Shown one piece after another: positions 27,685 to 38,795 of a DNA stretch of 64,000 nt. A program made the translations under genes and the position numbers. The notes beneath the pieces are model-generated. The model saw only the letters and a list, made by a program, of their open reading frames with translations, made no database searches and had not been told where the DNA came from. The DNA lies in contig JAWKLL010000011.1 in assembly GCA_041392765.1 (NCBI GenBank), positions 61,420 through 125,419 of the forward strand, in the 5' to 3' direction. Source of the stretch: Lewinella sp041392765. Its GTDB lineage: Bacteria > Bacteroidota > Bacteroidia > Chitinophagales > Saprospiraceae. Position 1 is the stretch's first letter, and every line of letters starts with the position of its first letter.

Positions 27685-30600
27685 AATCTGAGGGTTCTTT
27701 TTGTTTAGCAGTATGTTGGCTAGCTATATGGCTTGCCTTTGCTATGGGGGATGCTTTGGGGCAACAACCCAGCTTTCAGCATTATGGCATCCGAGAAGGA
27801 TTGTCGAACCGTTTGGTGCGGGACATCAACTTCGACAGCCGGGGTTTTGTATGGGTAGCAACCAGCAATGGTTTGAATCGCTTCGATGGCTATCAATTTA
27901 TCAATTTTACGAGCGGGGAAAACACACCTCCTCACCAGCGGCTTTCTCAAACACACGTCAGTCGCGTTGCCACTTTTGAAGACCAGCGTTTGGCGCTGTT
28001 TTACGAAGACCTATATAGCTCATTTGATCTATTCGACCCACTTACTTTTTCAGTAAAAAAATTGAAGTATCGTTAGAAGTACTTATGGACAACCACGAAG
28101 TTTCTTTGTAGGAAAGAATGGTAGCGTATATACCGTGTCCAAAGACAAAAAATTCACCGCCGTTTCCTATCTCGACACTACCAACTGGCGTTTCCAAACG
28201 ATATGCCAAATTCCAGAATATTGGAATCAACAGCATCCAACTATCAATTTTCTGGTAACTTCTAAAGGTGAAATCATCCTTTATGATGAAGAGCAGGGGC
28301 TTCGCGTTTTTGATAAAAAAACGCAGCAGCCAGTTTATCTAAACAATTTTTTTACAGACAATCACCCCTTGCCTTCTTCCATGCCCATCCTGCTAGAGGA
28401 TCAAAGAGGAAGGGTTTGGATGTCTTTTCACAACTACCCGGGGTTGTATATCTACCAAAACGGCAATATCCAACTTTTCAGCGGCGTCCCTCCCCTACTT
28501 ACCTACACCCATATTTGGGAAGACGATATGGGTAACCTTATCGTCAATCAAGCAATCAACGGCGGACTATACCCAGCCAGCCGACAGCTTTTCTGTATTA
28601 CGCCTCAACAACAAGTGGTCAACTTTAATCATTTGCTGAACATGGGCGAATATCTGCTAAAATTCAAAAGTCGTAATTTTTTCCGCACCCTTTTTTGCGG
28701 CACCGATACTGGCTTGAAAGTAGCACAAAACACCACTACCAAAGTGGAACACTACTTAGCTAGCCAAATAGGAGAAGATAGGCGGGGTTTTTCCATGAGA
28801 GGAATATGTGCAGATACCTTAGGCAACCTTTACTTCGCAAGAGAAATATACGCTTGGTACAAGTTGGATGCCGCCACCCAATCAATCGATACGATTCGGT
28901 TACATACGCGATACGGCCAGTACCTCGATTTCAACAACTGTTTAGGGATTTGGTCAGGGCAAGAAGGGTATATATATGGTGTATCGGGTGATGGTAGCGA
29001 TCGAAGGTATGGCTACGTTCATCAATACGACCCTGTCAATTGTACCAATAACAGCTGGGGATACCCCGCTACATTCACCGCTTATGGCCCATTAGACAAT
29101 GGTAGCTGCTGGTTAGGAGGCAAATTAGATGACAATTCTAATCGTCTCCTGTTTTTTGATGCTAATCAACAGACTTTCACAGACTACAAACTTCCCGCTC
29201 CATTACAGGAAACACTTTATCCCTTCACCATACGCTATATATTGCCAGAGGCTGGAGGAAAACAACTGTGGTTGGGTACTGAAAATGGGCTTTTTTATCT
29301 AGATATTGAACAACAAACATTCCGGCACTATACTGCCAAACTGCCTACAAATTCCTTTTCTTCCCAAGTCCCATTAAGCGATAATAATGTTTATAGCCTC
29401 TATAAAGGAACAGATGGCAAATTATGGATTGGTACACAAAACGGCCTTAACCAATACGACACGAACAACCATACTTGGCAACAACACAACACCCAAGACG
29501 GATTACCATCACCCACCGTTGCTTCTATTCAGGCAGGCGACAAGGGGGCTTTATGGATTAGTACGTACAACGGACTCTACTACTTCACGCCAGAGGGCGA
29601 ACAGTCCCGTAGTTTTTTCCAAATAGATGGTATTTCACATAATGAATTCAATCGCTTCTCTTCGTTCCGTGCCAAGGACGGCAGGTATTATTTTGGAGGT
29701 GTCAACGGTATCAATGCTTTTTTCCCCGAAGACCTTTTGGTTAGCAAAGACATACCTAAAGTTCAATTAGCAAACTTCAGCTTCCAGGATAAAAACACGG
29801 ATACGCTTACTAACATAGCCACCTATTGGCCAGAAAATCAGGAAATTGTTATTAAACCTAACTATACTTATTTTAGTTTCGACTTCATGTTACCTGTTTA
29901 TACCCCTACGGTTTACAACCAATTCCGTTACCGTTCCTCTGATGATCCTGAAAAAGGATGGATATACCTCAAAAGCGACAGAAGCTTGCGGTTTAGTAAT
30001 ATGAAAGCAGGAAAATACCAACTTCTTGTGGAAGGGGCGGATGCAAATGGCAATTGGGGCAACGAACCCCTCGTAATCAGGTTATGGGTGAAAGAAGTTT
30101 TTTACAAACAGTGGTGGTTTATTGCGCTCTCATTCCTATTCCTGGCAGCTCTCATATATGGGGTAATACGCTACAGGACGCAACAAGAACTCCGGTTGGA
30201 AAGATTGCGTACCCAATTGGCCAGTGATCTACACGATGAAGTAAGCGGCTTGCTAGCGGGTATATCCCTACAATCCGAATTGCTCAGAGATCAGGTTAAT
30301 GATGCTATATTTGACACTAAACTGCTTAACATCAGGCAAGCCAGCCAAAAAGCCATGTCTAAAATGAGCGATGTCATCTGGTCTATCGACTCTCGCCGTG
30401 ACCATATCCACGATCTCATCGCTAGAATGGAAGAACATGCCGACGAAGTATTGTTACCCATCGGCATACGATACAGCATCCAAACGGCCAATATTGATCG
30501 CGACCAACGATTCAACGCAGACATTCGCCAAAACCTATACTTTATATGTAAGGAAGCTATCAATAACGTAGCTAAACACTCCCAAGCCGACAAGGTCGAA

Positions 30601-30810
30601 ATCCGTATAGAACACACCCCTCAGGGGCTTTTTGAACTCACTATCTACGATAATGGAGCAGGTATGGATGCCGAAAAACTCGTGTCTTCCCGACGCGGAC
30701 AAGGGCTAGCTAACATCAAAATGAGAGCACAGCGCATACAAGCCGAATTATCTTTCATCGCATCACCGGGTTTTACACTACATTTGCGAATGAAGAAGTT
30801 TATCAAATAA
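27678..30810 (+). CDS. Reg_prop two-component sensor histidine kinase, one frame break
   Basis: Start ATG 27678, signal-like segment FCLAVCWLAIWLAFAMGDAL, then two-component regulator propeller repeats (YGIREGLSNRLVRDINFDSRGFVWVATSNGLNRFDG by position, VYSLYKGTDGKLWIGTQNGL, VASIQAGDKGALWISTYNGL), a Y_Y_Y-type domain (FRYRSSDDPEKGWIYL, MKAGKYQLLVEGADANGNWG) and one membrane helix (WWFIALSFLFLAALIYGVI). The HisKA_3 box LASDLHDEVSGLLAGISLQS holds the phospho-His. The HATPase domain is EAINNVAKHSQADKVEI, YDNGAGMD and GQGLANIKMRAQ. The frame breaks at about 28070 (KKLKYR to STYGQPRSFFVG). About 1044 residues. Such hybrids sense periplasmic ligands; the target is the adjacent response regulator. 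Confidence 0.9.
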
Positions 30811-30819
30811 CGATTTTTT

Positions 30820-31443
30820 ATGAAAATCATTTGCATTGGCCGCAACTACGCCGAACACGCTAAGGAACTCAATAACCCCATTCCTGAACAGCCCGTGGTG
30901 TTCATGAAACCAGCCTCCGCCCTACTCGTCAATCGAAAGCCATTCTACTATCCAGAATTCTCAACCGACATCCATTACGAGACAGAACTTGTTATCCGAA
31001 TTGGTAAAAACGGACGGCATGTACAGCCTGAATTCGCACACTCCTATATTCAAGAAATAGGCCTCGGTATCGACTTCACCGCCCGTGACTTACAAGCAAA
31101 ACTAAAAGCCAAAGGGCAACCTTGGGAATTAGCCAAAAGTTTCGACGGGGCCGCCGTTCTTGGCGATTTTATCGGCTTGGAACAACTTCCCGCCCTATCA
31201 AATATCGAGTTCTATTTGGAAAAAAATGGCGAAAAAGTGCAGCACGGCCACTCCAAAGATATGCTCTTTAGTTTTTCAGACATTATCTGCTTTGTATCAC
31301 AATACTTCAAACTTCAAATGGGCGATCTTATCTACACAGGTACCCCCGCAGGAGTATATCCTATCCAAATAGGTGATGTGCTTAAAGGCTTTATCTCCAC
31401 AAAAAATGGGCCAATCGAACTGCTAGAATGTGAAATAAAATAA
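30820..31443 (+). CDS. Fumarylacetoacetate hydrolase-family protein
   Basis: 207 residues, about the size of the short FAHD1-like acylpyruvase/decarboxylase group. CIGRNYAEHAKELNNPIPEQPVVFMKP at the start, then IHYETELVIRIGKNGRHV with the metal-binding E-x-E arrangement, GIDFTARDLQ, WELAKSFDGAAVLG, MLFSFSDIICFVSQYFKLQ and GDLIYTGTPAGVYPIQIGD. The enzyme cleaves or decarboxylates beta-diketo acids with Mg2+; the physiological substrate is not determined by sequence. It begins nine bases after the sensor kinase stop and may be co-transcribed. Confidence 0.92.
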   Translation: MKIICIGRNYAEHAKELNNPIPEQPVVFMKPASALLVNRKPFYYPEFSTDIHYETELVIRIGKNGRHVQPEFAHSYIQEIGLGIDFTARDLQAKLKAKGQPWELAKSFDGAAVLGDFIGLEQLPALSNIEFYLEKNGEKVQHGHSKDMLFSFSDIICFVSQYFKLQMGDLIYTGTPAGVYPIQIGDVLKGFISTKNGPIELLECEIK

Positions 31444-31458
31444 ACTCGGAAAATCTGG

Positions 31459-32464
31459 TTATTGAATTTTTTTGTAAAAAGTGTAAGCTGTTGTAATGTC
31501 TTGAACTACAGGATTGGAGCAACCATAACTTACTATTTTTACATCTAGAGGTGTGTGGCTGAATTTGATAATATTTTTTAAAAGCGAATCTTTTAATCCA
31601 TGAAGATGGGTTTCCAAATGCTCCTCCTCCTACCAATGTAAGATACAGTTTGTTATTTCCTGTTTCAATATAATTTTGCAAAGCTACCCAGAACGTAGCT
31701 TCGTAGGTGGCATCCAATACCAAACGAGCGAAAGCTTCCCAATAAGTAGTAGGTATTTGTGTGTATGCGATAGGCAAGGCAGAACAAAACACCTGATTAA
31801 CTAAATGTGATGAAAGATTGAGCGTTACTTGTGTGTTCCGTTGGACTCCAATTCTCAATAGCCCTTTTAGCTCTTCATATTTTTCTTTTTCAAGTGACAG
31901 AATTTTTTTTGTCACCCATTCTAGTCCAGATTTAGAAGGCAACATATAGCCGTTTTTCATCTTCCAATGCAAATGGTTTTCATTGTCAAACCACTCTGCT
32001 ATATTTGAAAGACAGTCAATTTGGCAGGTACTTGTCTGGCCAATATTCTCATTTATTTCAACAAAGTAATTCCGATAAATCGTACCAGCACCACAAGCTA
32101 TTGCACATGCTGGCCCTTGTGTGTAATCATAAGCATATCGGGAAACACCATCCTCAGGTGATATTTCAGGCGAAACCATCTCCAAAAGATTGAATTGTGA
32201 TGCAACCTGAAATACGGCACCTTCGTTTTGTTGATTCAAGTGTAGCGTTTTTACATCTGCTACCGTTTCAGATAGATTCAGCATACCACCAACAAGCAAC
32301 TTTTCATCCCTAAGTTCATTCAATGACGGAATTGATAACTCCCCAAACGTGTATGCTCTTCCATTTATCATCGACTTCATCTCTGTTCCAGAGATAAATA
32401 TATTCGCCCGCACTTGCTCGGGTGAGTTCTCTTCAAACCCCATAAGCTCGTTAAACCATGTCAT
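31459..32464 (-). CDS. Conserved protein with macro-like C-terminal motif, one frame break
   Basis: About 335 residues. Recognisable conserved blocks: GRAYTFGELSIPSLNELR, LHLNQQNEGAVFQVASQFNL, YDYTQGPACAIACGAGTIYRNYF, and near the C-terminus LTLVGGGAFGNPSSWI. The last, with the predicted LDVKIVSYG strand, resembles the glycine-rich loop and final strand of macro/PARG-type ADP-ribose-binding folds. The apparent C-terminal tail is out of frame: removing one base from the T4 run 31591-31594 gives WIKDSLLKNIIKFSHTPLDV and a natural stop at 31459, also removing an overlap with the FAH gene. I recognise the conserved blocks as a widespread unnamed family; activity is unproven. Confidence 0.75.
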
Positions 32465-32580
32465 AGCATATAAATTAAAAAAGCCACATCAAACGACATG
32501 GCTTTGCAATAATAATTCCACGAATATAAAAAAAAGCAATGAATATTTTGATACGTTCAGCACGTAATCAATAACAATAT

Positions 32581-35072
32581 CTAGTGTAGCACTTGAATTT
32601 TGCGGTTGATGACTCCCTTTTCTCCAGCGACAGTGAGGATGTACACCCCATTAGGCAACTGGCTCATGTCCAAGACGGTGTGGTGGGTTTTCAAGCCGCC
32701 CATACGCTGCACTACCTGACCGGAAAGATTCGTCAATGTAACAGATTCAAATGCTTGTTGTCCGTTGAGGTGAACCGTTAAATAATCAGCAGTAGGATTT
32801 GGGAAGGTTTTCAACAAATCCTCATCCCATAAAGATACTTCTTCTGTCTCCTCATTCAATTGAACACGAAGCTCGAAGGGACGTACAGGAATGGCATTGT
32901 ACTGCCCGAATTTATCCAAGCTAGCTCCTTCTCCGCCACCGATATTGAGGATAAACTCATCAGCATCAGAACGGATTCCAGCGAAATCATCGATAACGAT
33001 TCCCAGCTTACCTAATTTTCCATGACCACTGGCCACCAAGCCACTGGTACGGGTATAACCTGCATCGAAACGGCTCTCTAAATCGTTGTGCTCCATGAAC
33101 AAAACAGGTGAATCGTAAGCCATGAAGTTGTTGTCATCCCAAAGGATATTAATACTGGCAGGGTCAACTGCGTCAACATTGTAAGGGAATGGGAAAACAA
33201 AACCATATATATCTTCCGCAGGTGTCTGTGGCGTACCTAGTTTAATTGTAAACTCAACATAGTCACCATGATTGTGCAAACAAATGCCTCAAGGATAAAC
33301 TCATAAGGAGCATACGCCATCACATTAGGCAACATATTGTGCATACGCCCATAAAAAGAACGGATAGCCACCGTATCTAAGGCTGTGATGATACTATTTC
33401 CGTCGGCATCAATATGCTTGACGTTTACGGTTTCGCCTGTTGTAAATAAATCAGACCAATCGTCCGCATATTGTCCATACCAAACATCCATGGTGGCATC
33501 GGGGCGTTCTGAACCGATCTCGCCCATGCTACGACCAATAGGGAGCAGGTCATTCATATTTACGATGCCGTCAGCATTGGTATCACCTGCCCATACACAA
33601 TCTCCCACACATACAGGCGTGTCTCCATCGCCAACATTGAGGATGGTCATAAAGATTTTTACTTGTTTATTGACCAAACATGCGGTGGAGCCGGGTGTAA
33701 TATCTTCTAAACAATAATCAATTTCGATTTCATCTAAACCTGCTTCCACATCACTGTGAGGGATGTAAATCAAGATATTATTTCCTAGAACAGGAACACC
33801 GTTAATGACGGTATCAACCACGCCTTCTAAGAACAGCGTGTTTCCTAAATCACCCGGAGAGGTTACTTCAAACCGAAAAGTGGCAGCAGGCACATTGTAC
33901 CCTATTATCATGGGCGTATTGCGAGGGGTTGCCATTTCAAAGACCGTGCGGTCGGGAGCGAAATTGCTAACGAATACCGTGACGGTCGCATACTCTGGAT
34001 CGCCCGCGCAACTACTAATGTAGGACTCGTAAACAAATTGATCGACCCCAACAAACCCAGGATTGGGTGTATAAAGCACGCGAGTCCCTTGCCACTGCAC
34101 AGTACCATTCTCTGGCAAGGTGTAAAAACCGAGACCACATGACCCTGTGGAGAAGTCATTTTGCTTAACAGCAATTTCTATCGGAGTATTAGTCGTAGTG
34201 AAAGCCCGATCATCGAAAGCGAATGAATTATCTGCCAGTGGGAGGATTTCAATGTCAAAAATCAACTGGTGATTGCCATCTGTGAACCGAATTTCATCGG
34301 CACCTGTCTGTCCTGAATTGGGGATATAAACAGGAACATCTTGATTTCCGTCAAAAAAGCCTTTATTTGGAAATTGTATCAACGTATATTCAGGCGGCAC
34401 TAAAATGAATTGGGGTTTTTCCATTTTAGTAAAAACCTTAATCACCTCATCCTCCGTAGAGACAGTACTACTCATTACCGTGATACTAACGGTGCCATCA
34501 TCGCAATCGCCCACTCCATTACACAACGCATAATTAAAGTGCGCTAAGCCCTTAAAACCTGGCGTTGGGGTAAAAGTAATTAGTCCAGTAGTGGGTTCAA
34601 AAGTGGCTGTACCGTGATTGATAGCAGGAACATCTTGCAGTACTTTTACACCATTGCTGCTGATGTCATTGGCCAGCACGTCAATTGTGATGGATTGGTT
34701 TTCAGCGGTAACAGCATAATCATGATAGGCTACGATCAATGCTGGCGCTACTACAACTTGTACATCTAAATAAACGAAGTGAGGTGCGGGTGAGATTTCC
34801 CATCTAATGATACGAAATTCATCGACACCAATGAAGCCTGCGTCAGGTGTGTAAGTGAGTGTGTACTGATAAGAGCCATTGGACACCCAGTTGACCGTGC
34901 CATGATCGGGTCTGTGGGCAACTGGCATGGACGGTGAGTTGGGCCGGGATGAAAACCCGTACGCAATCGCCGAATTTTGGTAAGTGACTAACTCTACTTG
35001 TTGCGCCCACCCTAGCGTGGAAGCTAGCAGTAAAGCTAGTATTACGGTTAGTTTTTGTAAGGCTACATTCAT
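32581..35072 (-). CDS. Large secreted T9SS protein with Ig/cadherin-like repeats and a type I dockerin, one frame break
   Basis: Signal peptide MNVALQKLTVILALLLASTL. Several beta-sandwich modules of the kind ANDISSNGVKVL...FTPTPGFKGLAHFNYALCN, PNPGFVGVDQFVYESYISSC (Ig-like/cadherin-like, bacterial adhesin style). A dockerin follows: GDTNADGIVNMNDLLPIG and HIDADGNSIITALDTVAIRS, two Ca-binding loops. A cohesin-like beta domain comes next and the C-terminus is a T9SS sorting domain (FPNPTADYLTVHLNG...LPNGVYILTVAG). The frame shifts at about 33275 (EAFVC to HNHGDYVEFTIKLG). About 830 residues. Possible role: surface adhesion or scaffold assembly. Confidence 0.85.
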
Positions 35073-35234
35073 GTGTTCGTGGATTATAAATTCATTGCTG
35101 GCACAAGATACAATGTTTTAGGATTTCACACAAAAAATATATTATTTTTCTATTAAATCTGCCGTTCCCTCATGGAAATGCCCCGTTTTGGTGCGGAGAA
35201 GTGTTCCATTTACAAGCAAAGCGATACGAAAGTG

Positions 35235-35242
35235 TATATTTG
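35235..35242 (+). promoter_or_regulatory. -7 element upstream of the chimeric ORF
   Basis: TATATTTG fits TAnnTTTG and lies 22 bases before the ATG at 35264. The -33 element is weak (TTTAC near 35210). Confidence 0.4.
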
Positions 35243-35263
35243 CAAAACGACAATCTTATTTTG

Positions 35264-36952
35264 ATGCAAAAGGAAAATATCGACGGCACAAAATTAGTAG
35301 GAATCCTCAAGAGTTTAGATAAACCGGAAAGGCTTGCAGGCAAGCGCTTTTTAGAATCTCCTTATTTTAACTCCAATAAAGATGTGCTAGTTTTATTCAA
35401 TGAAATCAACAAGCTGATCGATAAAGATAAAAGCACAGAAAAAGAATACATTTGGAAAAAAATAGCCCCTAAAAGCCCTTATAATGATGTTCGATTCAGG
35501 AAATATTGTTCTGATTTGGTCAAACACGACTCCCCTTTGTTGGAAGCTTGTAATACCAGTTTTCAGGTGCACCTACAGGTAACTCCGCAGGAATTTGTGC
35601 ACCTATACAACATCGCCCAAACGTTAGCAGCCCCCGTCATGGCGATAGCGGCTAACTCGCCCATTGTGTTTGGCAAGCGCCTTTGGCATGAAACTCGCAT
35701 TGCCCTTTTCCAGCAAGCGTTGGATGTGCGCACTACCCACGACCACTTGAGGGAACGCAGCCCGCGTGTGAGCTTTGGCACCGGCTGGTTGGACAAATCA
35801 ATTATGGAGATTTACAAGGAAGACCTCGCGCGTTTCCGGGTATTGTTGGGCAACGACATCAACGAAGATAGCATCGACATGATACAGGAGGGTAAAGTAC
35901 CTAAACTAAGGGCACTTCAGGTTCACAACTCTACTGTGTATCGCTGGAATCGTCCTTGCTACGGTATTAGTCCTAATGGAAAACCTCATTTACGCATTGA
36001 AAACAGGGTGCTACCCTCAGGCCCTACGGTGATAGACGAGGTGGCTAACGCCGCTTTCTGGTTGGGTGCCATGACAGGGATGGCCGCCAACTACAAGGAT
36101 ATACGCGAGGTCATTTCTTGGGAAGATGTACGCGATAACTTCGGAAAGGCAGCTAAATTTGGCATTGATACCAACTTCACTTGGTTTAAGGATAAAAAAA
36201 TCAACGCCACAGATTTAGTACTTAAAGAACTCTTACCTATGGCTCGCCAGGGGTTAGAAATTCGCCAAGTAGCCAAAGAGGACATCGACAAATACCTCGG
36301 TGTGATAGAAGCCCGCGCCAATGCACACATGAACGGGGCGCGGTGGCAATTGAGAGCGTACACCCAACTAAAAAAAGAAGTCAACAGGGATGAAGCCCTG
36401 AGTATCTTAACCGCCTGTATCCTGCGCCAACAGGAAGAGGGTAAACCCGTACACACTTGGGAAATGCCGAAACAAAGTGACCTCAAAGAATATCGACCCT
36501 CTGCCCTTACCGTGGAGGAATTCATGGAAACCGACTTATTCACTATTCAGGAAGACGACCTTATCGAAATGGCTGCCAACCTGATGGATTGGCGCAAGAT
36601 TCGCCACATGCCCGTGGAAAACACCAAAGGGCATTTGGTAGGGCTTGTCACCAGCCGTATGATGCTGCGTTACTACGCCAATGGCAAAACATGGAACGGA
36701 GCAGAAGTTAGTGCCGTCCGTGACATCATGATTCATGCTCCCATTACCATCTCCCCGGATGCTAATCTCCTCAAAGCGATGCGCCTTATGCGGGAGCATC
36801 GCATCGGATGCCTCCCAGTTACACAAAATGATGAACTCATTGGCATCATTACCGAAATGGACTTCGTCCGTATCTCCAACCGCCTACTGGAACGTTTGGA
36901 GGAAAAAGAGGGCAAGCCCGTTGTTGGTGGAGGTAAAAAAGGAAAGAAATAA
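35264..36952 (+). CDS. Chimeric ORF: unrelated N-terminus joined to C-terminal glutamate-cysteine ligase (GCS2) plus CBS domains
   Basis: Start ATG 35264 (MQKENIDGTKLV). Residues 1-85 (ILKSLDKPERL, FLESPYFNSNKDVL, EYIWKKIAPKSPYNDVRFRK) resemble a separate Bacteroidota hypothetical family. From KHDSPLLEACNTSFQVHLQV (about residue 87) to residue 400 it is the C-terminal half of a carboxylate-amine ligase/GCS: AANSPIVFGKRLWHETRIAL, DHLRERSPRVSFGTGW, VHNSTVYRWNRPCYGI, HLRIENRVLPSGPTV and DEVANAAFWLGAM. Two CBS domains follow (VEEFMETDLFTIQEDDLIEM; IMIHAPITISPDANLLKAMR). The N-terminal ~200 residues of the ligase, which include much of the ATP/Glu site, are missing. Either a real deletion-fusion or an assembly join. 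Confidence 0.8.
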   Translation: MQKENIDGTKLVGILKSLDKPERLAGKRFLESPYFNSNKDVLVLFNEINKLIDKDKSTEKEYIWKKIAPKSPYNDVRFRKYCSDLVKHDSPLLEACNTSFQVHLQVTPQEFVHLYNIAQTLAAPVMAIAANSPIVFGKRLWHETRIALFQQALDVRTTHDHLRERSPRVSFGTGWLDKSIMEIYKEDLARFRVLLGNDINEDSIDMIQEGKVPKLRALQVHNSTVYRWNRPCYGISPNGKPHLRIENRVLPSGPTVIDEVANAAFWLGAMTGMAANYKDIREVISWEDVRDNFGKAAKFGIDTNFTWFKDKKINATDLVLKELLPMARQGLEIRQVAKEDIDKYLGVIEARANAHMNGARWQLRAYTQLKKEVNRDEALSILTACILRQQEEGKPVHTWEMPKQSDLKEYRPSALTVEEFMETDLFTIQEDDLIEMAANLMDWRKIRHMPVENTKGHLVGLVTSRMMLRYYANGKTWNGAEVSAVRDIMIHAPITISPDANLLKAMRLMREHRIGCLPVTQNDELIGIITEMDFVRISNRLLERLEEKEGKPVVGGGKKGKK

Positions 36953-36986
36953 GATAGTAGGATGTTGGGGAATCGGCTTGACTGGC

Positions 36987-37122
36987 TAAGTAATTTGACG
37001 GAAATAACGATCCCATTTTTTCTGAAGGCTTGTCTTTATGCACACGCTTTGTGCAAGTATTCCTACGCTTAGTGCATAAAGCCAAGCCAAAAATGGGATC
37101 ACTTATTTTTTTCCCGTCTCTT
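36987..37122. repeat. Dispersed palindromic repeat, copy B
   Basis: Long imperfect hairpin: GATCCCATTTTT (37009-37020) pairs with AAAAATGGGATC (37089-37100), CTTTATGCAC pairs with GTGCATAAAG, and the ends TTTGACGGAAATAA and TTATTTTTTTCCCGTC pair loosely. It lies between the convergent genes ending at 36952 and 37099, and its right end supplies the last codons (RREKNK) of the TPR gene. Confidence 0.85.
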
Positions 37123-38760
37123 ATTCCCATACCGAGCAATTAGTTGCTCAAAACACAGTTCTTTCGATGCCCAAGAATATGGTTTTTCGCTCAAATTGAA
37201 GTTTTCTGGACCAAACCCCTTTTCTAATGCAACCCCGATATAATGGCAAAAACTATCCATCTGCCCCTTAAATGCATACGTTTCAGCTAAAGTTGTGTAC
37301 GGATAAGCAATTGCTGTATCTCTTTCGATGGCTTTCAAAATTAGCTTATATGCTTCTTCATGTTTCCCTGTGTTATTGTACGACATGGCTACTTTATTCC
37401 AAGCATTGACGACGGCATTAGCAGGTACATCATCCCAATTAATTTGCTCATATAAGGAAGTGACATACTCGTATTTGCCAATCATATAACCTCCGTTGAT
37501 ATTGTACATAATAGCAGCTACGTGGGTAGGATCTAGTTCATAAGCCTGTTTGATATAGCGAAATGCATTCGACGTGTCTTGTTGAGTAAATGCCATAATT
37601 CCTTTTACTAAATACGAAATCATATTTTCACCAAAGCCATTTACATAGTGCTCCATAATTTGTTTAGCTCCCGCAATATCATTTTTTTGCAGCTTCATCT
37701 CTACCCAGTTGGATACCAAGATCATCCTTTCATCTTGGTTGACTATTTGAGCACGCTGAAAAATATTTTGGAACAAGCTGTCTGCTCGTTCCTCTTGCCC
37801 TGAGCCATAATACAACCAAGCAAGGCTGCTCTGGTATTGTACTTCTTGGGGGCTTGTGTGAATTACTTTTTCCAGATAATTTATCGCTTTCGCTGACTCA
37901 CCAATTCCACTGTATAAACTGGCTGCATTTGCTAAAGCTAAAGTAAAGGCAGGATCAAGTTCTAAGGATTTTTCGTATTTTGAGATTGCTAGTTCTATTT
38001 GCCCCTGCTCATGTAAAATACTTCCCCATGCCATATAGGCCCACTTCGCATCTGCTGGCCGCGTCCGTATCATATAACGAATCGCTTCAATGGCTTCATC
38101 TGTATTTCCCTCCTTACGGTAAACCAACGCCATTCTATAAGGGTCGGTATGAAACAAAATGCCTTTAGCAATTTCGGAAAATAACGTTTCAATGGTTTGA
38201 TGAGAACTATCCAAGTTCACCTCTTTATCAAAAACAGGAAACCCTGTCATTCGCACCCGCGCTTTTATCTCTTGCCCGGCAACAGTTATTTCTCCCCCCA
38301 AAATTTTATTCGGCTTCCCTAATAATTCTTTTAGTTGGTTGGCAAGGCTGCGGATAGAAACCCCAACGCCCATCACTGCCAAGTTGATGTCAGAATCAAG
38401 GTTCTTCAGCGTTACGGAGTCTTGCTTTACCGAGCCTGCGATCTCTTTTAACTGTTGTAACTCATCTTGAATACGCAGTGCTACCACTCTGCTTTCGTAC
38501 CCTTGATCGACAAAAACCTTAGGAACGCTGAAAGGTTGAACAACGTATCCATCATCCATGAAGATACGAAATAGGAAAATGCTAAAAAAAACAAGGAGCG
38601 CAAAAATACCTAACCGCCATAGTACGGATGCCAACTGCTCCATTTTATCATGGATAAATGACAGCCTAAGCCAAGTCGGCCACCACTGGAATTGCAAAAA
38701 ATTTCGCAACCCTTTAAAGGCAAAGCCATGAAAATATCGCCAAGATGTTTTCCACCCCAT
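37099..38760 (-). CDS. Membrane-anchored TPR protein
   Basis: About 553 residues from ATG 38760. An N-terminal cytoplasmic stretch, one transmembrane helix (ILWRLGIFALLVFFSIFLFRI region, residues about 45-65), then a domain with LALRIQDELQQLKEIAG and SIRSLANQLKELLG, followed by TPR units (EGNTDEAIEAIRYMI, QIELAISKYEKSLELDP, ESAKAINYLEKVIHTSP, KHEEAYKLILKAIERD). It resembles Bacteroidota TPR proteins that scaffold envelope or signalling complexes; specific role unknown. The final codons lie in repeat copy B, so the natural C-terminus may have been altered by the insertion. Confidence 0.82.
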   Translation of the reverse strand: MGWKTSWRYFHGFAFKGLRNFLQFQWWPTWLRLSFIHDKMEQLASVLWRLGIFALLVFFSIFLFRIFMDDGYVVQPFSVPKVFVDQGYESRVVALRIQDELQQLKEIAGSVKQDSVTLKNLDSDINLAVMGVGVSIRSLANQLKELLGKPNKILGGEITVAGQEIKARVRMTGFPVFDKEVNLDSSHQTIETLFSEIAKGILFHTDPYRMALVYRKEGNTDEAIEAIRYMIRTRPADAKWAYMAWGSILHEQGQIELAISKYEKSLELDPAFTLALANAASLYSGIGESAKAINYLEKVIHTSPQEVQYQSSLAWLYYGSGQEERADSLFQNIFQRAQIVNQDERMILVSNWVEMKLQKNDIAGAKQIMEHYVNGFGENMISYLVKGIMAFTQQDTSNAFRYIKQAYELDPTHVAAIMYNINGGYMIGKYEYVTSLYEQINWDDVPANAVVNAWNKVAMSYNNTGKHEEAYKLILKAIERDTAIAYPYTTLAETYAFKGQMDSFCHYIGVALEKGFGPENFNLSEKPYSWASKELCFEQLIARYGNKRREKNK

Positions 38761-38795
38761 TGTATGACAATTATAAGGCAATGATACTAAAAATC

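Noticed and set aside
27327..28076. Response regulator-sensor hybrid protein
   Set aside because: Signal-peptide-like segment in the middle and stops created by single-base shifts; two overlapping genes are more likely.
31391..31458. C-terminal extension of the macro-like protein overlapping the FAH gene
   Set aside because: Out of frame; correcting one base gives a conserved-looking C-terminus and a stop at 31459.
35201..35263. Upstream start at 35201 for the chimeric ORF
   Set aside because: It lies upstream of the -7 promoter element at 35235 and adds no family residues; ATG 35264 fits better.
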